NCBI RefSeq assembly: GCF_019059575.1
Contig: NW_024881540.1
Span: 186,001 to 250,000 of the forward strand
Origin: Amphibalanus amphitrite
Taxonomy: Eukaryota; Arthropoda; Thecostraca; Balanomorpha; Balanidae
Direction: 5' to 3'
Length of the DNA: 64,000 bases
The notes below the pieces were generated by a model that did not search any database, was not told where the DNA came from, and saw only the letters and a program-made list of their open reading frames with translations. Below, piece after piece: positions 57,771 through 64,000 of this stretch (positions are counted from its first letter, which is position 1; every line of letters starts with the position of its first letter). A program made the translations under genes and the position numbers.

Positions 57771-58546
57771 TCAGGCCAGTTTTACCAACAGAAAAATAAC
57801 CGCCTGCCGGAGTCTTTGCCTAAAAACCGCTTCACATACGGAGCGTAAGCGCGATGAGCATGTAAGTGGATAGGGTTTTACCGTTTACGTTTACGTTTAC
57901 GTAATCATTGACTTTACATACGGAGCGTAAGCGCGATGAGCCGTAAAGTGGATAGGTCTTTACCGTTTACGCTCCGTATGTGAAGCGGTCTTAAAGGGAC
58001 TATCCCACCTTCTAAAATGTTGTTAAAACCAGTTAAATTGTGCCCGACTTTATAGATTGGATGACCAGGAACACGGTTCTGGCATTTATTTTCCATTAAA
58101 CATCTTAGGCTTCCCATATTCCAAACACAAACTTTCAAATATGTGACGTCACAGCCCAAAATTACCTCCTTCCCCAGGCCACATTACTGTCATAAAGCTG
58201 ATTCTTTTTACTCTGTAGGCACCACAACAAAGTTCAGACCAAGTTTTAAGCGATTTTTCAACGAACAAACCCATTTAAATCAGAATGACTAAACGAGGTG
58301 ACGTCACACTAACGGTCGCTCCATGTTGAAGATAGGGCCTTGTACAAGGCCCATTTTCAAATGAAAGGAACGAATTTCTTCAACACCAAGAGGCCGCGGG
58401 GGTTGCAACCTAGATAGATAGTGGTTTCTGAACCTCGCCGCAAACTTGGCTATCTCAACTCAAACCCCATGTTAAAGGTGGGATAGTCCCTTTAAGGCGA
58501 ACAATTCCGGCAGGCAGCTATTTTTCTGTTGGTAAAACTGGCCTCT
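57771..58546. repeat. Inverted 50-bp arms around a mini-foldback and a MITE
   Basis: 57771-57820 (CAGGCCAGTTTTACCAACAG start) is matched by its inverse at 58497-58546. Between them lie a 165-bp foldback (57826-57990; arms ACCGCTTCACATACGGAGCG and inverse, with two internal direct copies of the arm) and the MITE 57991-58495. The outer arms are probably ends of another element that received both insertions. Confidence 0.65.
57991..58495 (-). mobile_element. 505-bp TTAA MITE, copy B
   Basis: The same length as 21209-21713 and nearly identical to its reverse complement, including GTGACGTCACCTCG and the GCCTTGTACAAGGCCC palindrome. TTAA on both sides. Confidence 0.85.
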
Positions 58547-58845
58547 GGACCCATAATGATCATTGGCTATGAGCTTTTCTGGAGGTCATATTGAGCCATA
58601 AAATCTCCCTTCAAGAAGATATAGCGGGTCCCGATTTTCTCGACACTTGTCTTTGACCTCCTGAATGAGACGAAATGATCAAGGACCTTAAAAATGGGCA
58701 GCAGCGGCTTCCTATAGTCACGGGTAATACGCTCGTTTTTTTATGCACAGCTCCATCTCAGAGTCCGAGAGGCCGCGGGGGTCCGATCGGCTCCTCCTCC
58801 TTACGTCAGCGGCTGTGGAAACGCCAACAGACGGGCGACGGTTAA

Positions 58846-59107
58846 AAATTGCAGCTGCTTTTGTACGACTGTACGGAACTGCGGTGAGATGGTGAGGCGA
58901 ACAGCTACGTGAAAATTGGTATCTAATCAATGTGTGCTATGCCTTTGACCTGGGCTAATCTTTGAGCCCTGGGATGCAACAGTCACGACGGTTCCATCAA
59001 TGGAGCCACTAACTAAAAAGATTGGTTTTCTCAAAATCCCTCATTACCCCCACCGAAAGGGCTCCATTACCCCCAAAGGGGGCATGCCCCACCATTTGCC
59101 GACCCCT
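58846..59107. other. 3' part of the hAT element
   Basis: Contains repeated ATTACCCCCA/CCCCACC words near the right terminus (59040-59095), related to ACCATTACCCCCACC at 57491-57505 near the left terminus. No transposase is visible. Confidence 0.5.
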
Positions 59108-59113
59108 GCTATA

Positions 59114-60442
59114 CACCTTTTTAGCCGCGATTTAAAACAGTTGAACTCCATTTTAAAAAAGCTGATCTGTGATTTAAAACTGTTGAACTTGGGTTTAAAA
59201 CACATGACTTCCGTTTTAAAAGAATTGAATACGATTTTAAAACAACTGACGACGATTTTAAAACAGTTGAATTTATTTTTAAAAGAACTGAACTGCATTT
59301 TAAAAAGCATGATAGGGCCGGTAACACTCCAGCTACACTTATAATGATAATAGCTAATAATATAACTAATAATTAACTATAACTAACACAATGAATTTGT
59401 TGTCATGCAACCTTATCTAATACCTTGCCTTTTCTGTTGAAAGTGTAACTAATTTTTGTTTGCCGATGTGTTCTGATTATTGCTTTTTGCAACGTTTTTA
59501 AAGATAAAAATCCCACTGCATTTATTGCAAGGCTATTCAGATAACATTGTCCGAGTGGTTTCACTGCTTAACAGTCGTTAGCTAACATAGAAATTATTCG
59601 AAACTATGTACACATGTAACTTTGCATAGAAAATCGTCATGCTTTTGTGACGCATCTATCTTTACATATCTTCGGGCATTCTACATGCAGCCGGTGCACA
59701 GCATAGCTTATGCACCCAGCATAGCTTATGCAGCCGCCTGAGCTATTTCTTCTCTTACAGCAGTGACAGTTTTTTCATCATCGGTGACTAATCAAGTCAC
59801 CGATACTGGGTGATGACATTGTCTAAAGTAGACAATGTCAGTAAAAACATTGTCATTGTCAATAAAAAGTAGACAATGTGTAAAGTAGATACTTTCCTTA
59901 AAGTAAATGCGAATATAATATGCCTTTTATAAAGTGAATGCAACACCTACTATGTAGAATCTATGTATATGTACAGTCGCTCGAACGTTGAGCCCAGTGA
60001 CAAGTGACCCAAGTGACCTATACATGGCCTGGTGCCCTGGGGAGTGGCAGTCTTGCATATATACCGAACAGAAAAAGTGGAAAAATGGAAAGTCACGAGA
60101 ACAACATTTTACATTTTGTATTTACTCGAACTCTTCCGGTTTGAAGAAGCAGTGCTTCATTCAATTCTAGCAGAAGACGACGCAAAACGGGGGAGCATAT
60201 AGCTATTATCATTATTAGTGTAGCTGGAGTGTTACCGACCCTATCATGCTTTTTAAAATGCAGTTCAGTTCTTTTAAAAATAAATTCAACTGTTTTAAAA
60301 TCGTCGTCAGTTGTTTTAAAATCGTATTCAATTCTTTTAAAACGGACGTCATGTGTTTTAAAACCCCGTTCAACAGTTTTAAATCACAGATCAGCTTTTT
60401 TAAAATGGAGTTCAACTGTTTTAAATCGCGGCTAAAAAGGTG
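59114..60442. mobile_element. 1329-bp foldback with ~245-bp arms of TTTTAAAAC repeats
   Basis: Arms 59114-59358 and 60198-60442 are inverted copies with only a few mismatches. Ends are CACCTTTTTAGCCGCG. TA flanks both sides (59112-59113, 60443-60444). Each arm has eight or so units of about 27 bp built on TTTTAAAACAGTTGAA. The loop (59359-60197) has no recognisable gene. Lysine/leucine-rich frames across the arms are by-products. Confidence 0.8.
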
Positions 60443-60444
60443 TA

Positions 60445-62525
60445 GTCTGTTTTTCGTATCTTCTACCTTCACTCAAAGATGTTTTGTTCCTCCAGCACGT
60501 TTTTAGGGCATAGTTTTCAAATATTGGCCGCATGGCCCACCACCCATTGCAGGAGTTTGTTGCTCGTGTTGGAGTTCGCCTTCGTTGTGCAGTTTAAATC
60601 GGAAAAGAAACCTTTAAGATAGAGTATCGTTTGTATTATCGTTACCACGGTTTATTGGTACTGACTACCGACCTATACACAAGGACAGTTTTGCTGTTCA
60701 TAGGTACTTGCATTGTGCGAGGCGCTCTTGCTAAGAAGGTCCAAGAAGGCTAAGAAGGTTTCGGCGGGTCGTAGGCTCAAGCCTGGCCCCCTCATTACGG
60801 CCTTTAACGCGCATGTGCGTTCAATACTAGAGTTTGGCTGCGTCATCTGGTCTGGGGCCGCCAAATCGCACATAGTGCGACTGGACAGAGTCCAGCACAA
60901 GTTTTTAATGTGGTTGGCCGTAAACTCTAGCAAACCATCTGATTCATTGGACTATGCACACCTGCTCAATCACTTTAAGGTTCAACGAATCACAAGTCGA
61001 CTGTTACAGCACGATCTTACCTTCTTACATGGTGTGTTTAACGGCAGATTCGATGCGACTGACATTGTAAGCATGTTTGCTTTTGCAGTCCCAGCTAGAC
61101 TTACTCGATCACGACCAATTCTGCACGTCCCCGTGGCTCGAGTTGAAACGATCAGAAATGGAATGTTCTGTCGGTTGCCGCGCCTAGCCAACTCCTTATA
61201 CCAGACAATGCCGAGCTCTGATCTGTTTACAAATCGATCATCTTTTAGGAAGTGTGTATTGGCGTTTCTTAGCTCTCGGTGAGCCCTGTACATAAATGTG
61301 GCATTTTTTATTAGTGTTATTTGTGCTTTTACTTTTTAACTCCGTCTTTTATTGGGTTTTGTGCCTGTTGACGGTTTCAATAAATACAAATAAATACAAA
61401 ACATTTAAAGAATAGTTTAAAGCTTGCACTTCCTTGTCATTGGGTAAAAGAATCTAAATGTGTTACCTATATTTTTTCAAATGCTTAATTTATGTTGTGC
61501 TTAATTTACGTTGCGATAACTTTTACACCGACGAATAACAAAATTATCTTAGCCTACGCCCGCTTGGGGGTCCCCAGGCAGATTTCCTTCATCTGATTAT
61601 TTTCCTATCTGCCTCACGCGATCATCCCAAAAAGTAAGAAAGGTGCGAAGACACGGGCAAGAATCGATAGCTCTCAATACTTTCAGCAGTTTACGTATAT
61701 AGTAGGTAGGTATATACCGCATTTTGCTGAGGTCAATAGTGAAGGCCGCTGAAGGTCATTAATTTATAAAAAAAACTCCCGAGCTCAACATGTTTGGACA
61801 AATCTGACCAAACCTTGTCAACCGATTGTACTACAGCGCCGTCGAAACATCTTTAGTTCTAGCCGCTATTAGGTATTGTCGAAAGCTGCTGGTGATCTTT
61901 ATCATCTGACATGACCTTTTGAGTGACCGCTGGCAATCACCAACGCCTTAGGGCTTATATTATGATACACAATTGCAGGTTATAACAACAATAACACCCA
62001 CGTATGCATTTTTCGTATTATATTGCGCTGAAAGCATGACGGAGTTGAGCTGTGCCACCACCGACGGTGTTTCTCCGCGCCTTCAACACTTTTTCTGGTG
62101 TCCAAGGAAGTAAGTTCCTTATTCTGGCGATATTCGTTGGTTGTGCTCCTTCTTCACCGCCTTATTTCAGTCACCTAACCCACATTTCTTTTGCTTTGAA
62201 ACGTTGAAAGAAAACGTTGCGATCATTTTGTCTTGTCTGAGACCATGGCCATTGCCCTCCTGTTGTTTGAAAACATAATGAAATTAGAAAGGGATAATTT
62301 TGCCAGAATTAAAATATGATGTCACGTTTTTATGCAAATGCATTTCACTTGAAAAAGAACATCGCATTTTGATTAACGGGATAGGCCAAGGGGACAGACG
62401 TTCGATCTTGCGTTCGAGATAAAAATTGACTTTGCACCGGTGTTGATTTAATTAGATGTTCGCTGGAGCACGTGATTAGAGAGTTTACCGTCTTTGAGTG
62501 AAGGTAGAAGATACGAAAAACAGAC
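60445..62525. mobile_element. 2081-bp TA-flanked element containing a LINE 3' end
   Basis: Perfect inverted ends of at least 35 bp beginning GTCTGTTTTTCGTATCTTC. TA at 60443-60444 (shared with the neighbouring foldback) and 62526-62527. It carries the LINE fragment at 60.7-61.4 kb and otherwise unrecognised sequence, with short AGGTCA words at 61730-61760. No transposase seen. Confidence 0.75.
60700..61400 (+). pseudogene. 5'-truncated LINE: C-terminal end of the reverse transcriptase ORF and 3' tail
   Basis: An intact frame to the stop at 61280-61282 contains FNAHVRSILEFGCVIWSG and IVRLDRVQHKFL, the region just after the polymerase core in jockey/CR1-like non-LTR elements, then a conserved-looking tail ending in SSFRKCVLAFLSSR. 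It ends in tandem AAATAAATAC (61378-61400), a typical simple-repeat LINE tail. The polymerase core and endonuclease are missing, as expected after incomplete reverse transcription. It lies inside the TA-flanked element 60445-62525. Confidence 0.85.
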
Positions 62526-62691
62526 TATAACACTTGTATAGTAAATTTAACTTGAGACACACAAGGACTGATACAAACCCAATCACATCGTACATATAGA
62601 AGGGGTCATTTTCATTTCAGCACACACAGTGATCAAGGTATTTGTTACCGAAAGCTCTGTCTTTTAATTGTGTATTTGAATATAGTCTTTT

Positions 62692-63030
62692 TTATATATA
62701 GAAGGGGTCAAACAGACTACCCTCAATTTTTCGCTACTAACTCTAGCAAAAAGCGGCAGATCATGACAGGACCTTCAGTAGCCTCAAATTGATTGATTTT
62801 ACACCTACCCTGAATATTGAGGAGGACTTTCATCCTTGCCCAAATACTCCTTCACCTGTCTGGCGGGCTGACCTATATCACCAGACCATGTTTGACCGAA
62901 ATTGCTATTTGACATGTCCCCTCACATTATATGCGCATTAAGGGTGTAAACGTCTCCCTACATAGATAAATTAATGGATAAAAGATACCTAATCAAAAAA
63001 ACTTGAGCTAAGGTAAGGTCACGACTTCAT
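62692..63030. mobile_element. Degraded copy of the AGGTCA/TTAA family terminus
   Basis: GAAGGGGTCAAACAGACTACC then ACTCTAGCAAAAAGCGGCAGATC and CCAGACCATGTTTGACCGAAATT match, in order, the inverse of 44970-44720 and the 46.0-46.3 kb copy. A short duplicate of its start (TACATATAGAAGGGGTCA) lies at 62590-62607. Confidence 0.55.
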
Positions 63031-64000
63031 CAATCTTAGATCTCAAACACCTCAAATTCAGGTGGCCCATTTTGATGAGTGAAAAGCACTTTGATGATAG
63101 CACCCAATCTTACACCAAGTATGATAAAATCGGTTAAATTAGCATATTTCTTATGTAATTACCCTATTTACCACCTACCGTGTTGACGTCCTCCTCAAAA
63201 AACTGGTTATGACGTCATTTGAACGTGAAGTACAATAATGGCGCACTATTGAAGTTCGTGAATTTAGCCTTGGATTCGGACTGGTACTTGTCTGTCCATT
63301 TCAATGATGAATAATTTGACCACATTTGACCAACATTATTCTCACAAATATTTGCGCACAATGCCTCTGTTACTCTGGACTTATCTATTTTTTTTCCATG
63401 GCATTCATCACATCTGATTACTAGAGAAAAGTAGGCGCATTTAATAATATTTATTTATGGTCGATGACCGATGTCAACACCAGGGTACCTATAGGTATAG
63501 GTATATCTGTAAGAATCTTGGGTATAGGTCAACACAGTCGGCATGTGTGCGATTCAAAATCCGGAGGAAAGATGGTAAAAAAGCGTTGACAAGATGTTTT
63601 AATTGCTAGGTTGCTTCATCCCAGTAGCGGCGGAACACCTTCAATATAAAGGGGGGGGGGGCAATGCCGACTTTTGGTCCCATTCTTTCCATGCAACGTC
63701 CATAGGCATCAAAGAAGAAGTTCGTATATCTTGAAGAATCTTGGTTCGTACCTACGTTCCTACGTGAATAAGAATTTATGATAGAATAGACGGCATCCGT
63801 AATGCATTTGTCGTTCTCTATTTATAAATTACACCAATGTTACATGTGGTGGTGAAGTGGTACTATATATGCGATAAAAAATATGTGCGTGAAGGAGAAA
63901 CTTGAATGTTATTTTCCAGGCGACTTCATGACATTCCATCATGCCAAAAGACAGCGATAGAACTTCCGGTAGATGTTATTATTAGATATTCTAATAAACA
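63031..64000. other. Intergenic, nothing recognised
   Basis: AT-rich sequence with a G run at 63649-63660. No conserved coding exon or bounded transposon is visible up to the window edge. Confidence 0.4.

Larger units (their letters stand above)
57637..58845. mobile_element. AGGTCA/TTAA family element, interrupted
   Basis: Left end CCAACCCTCGTACATATAGGG lacks a clean TTAA. The right end GGGCGACGGTTAA closes at 58842-58845. The subterminal AAGCTCACGTAAAAGCCGTT and the distal GGACCTTAAAAATGGGCAG match positions in 44069-44970 and 2723-3747. Insertions account for most of its middle. Confidence 0.6.
57438..59108. mobile_element. hAT-type element hosting nested insertions
   Basis: Left end CAGTGGTCGGCAGATCACTC and right end in inverted form (TTTGCCGACCCCTG, 59095-59108). 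A perfect 8-bp direct repeat CTATACAC flanks it (57430-57437, 59109-59116), as hAT transposases make. The 3' duplication overlaps the first bases of the foldback starting at 59114, so the hAT inserted across that boundary later. It contains the AGGTCA element (57637-58845), which in turn contains a 505-bp MITE. Confidence 0.8.

Noticed and set aside
59000-60506. Leucine/lysine-rich coiled-coil-like frames on both strands
   Set aside because: They follow the 27-bp TTTTAAAAC repeats in the arms of a foldback element.

Overview
The window is nuclear DNA of an animal, most likely an invertebrate. It holds three multi-exon genes, all on the minus strand, with GT-AG introns, GC-rich exons and AT-richer introns full of transposon remnants. 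Splicing each gene by eye gives an unbroken frame from ATG to stop, so the exon maps are probably close to right. The proteins are conserved across animals. I suspect an arthropod, perhaps a crustacean, but the sequence does not settle this.

Layout: (1) 2106-7126, a synergin-gamma homologue (6 coding exons, 590 aa), which brings AP-1 adaptor and clathrin machinery together. Its CDS starts just downstream of an in-frame stop and shows no EH domain. (2) 7.2-14.8 kb, intergenic, with several inverted-repeat transposons. (3) 14823-37507, a PITPNM/rdgB homologue (23 coding exons, 1237 aa): PI-transfer domain, FFAT motif, DDHD domain and LNS2 domain. Two of its exon ends (exons 12 and 13) have been tandemly multiplied together with their splice donors. 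One of these arrays was then split by a 4.5-kb foldback element. (4) 37.5-49.9 kb, intergenic, with TTAA-flanked elements rich in AGGTCA and a possible untranslated exon near 43.9 kb. (5) 49873-57206, DNAJC11 (13 coding exons, 566 aa; J domain and DUF3395 region), ending in a 20-bp coding exon. (6) 57.4-62.5 kb, a stack of nested and abutting DNA transposons plus a 5'-truncated LINE, starting about 230 bp upstream of the DNAJC11 start codon.

The genes show no operon-like link: one acts in membrane traffic, one in lipid transfer at ER-plasma membrane contacts, one in mitochondrial membrane organisation. What is unusual is the repeat biology: a foldback element whose arms are arrays of a ~135-bp unit; a family of ~1-kb TTAA-flanked elements carrying dense AGGTCA/TGACCT; two 505-bp TTAA MITEs 37 kb apart in opposite orientation; and duplicated splice donors, one of which (39 bp, 13 codons) keeps the reading frame.

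All coordinates were read by eye. Exon limits rest on splice consensus, phase and protein family similarity, not on transcripts.
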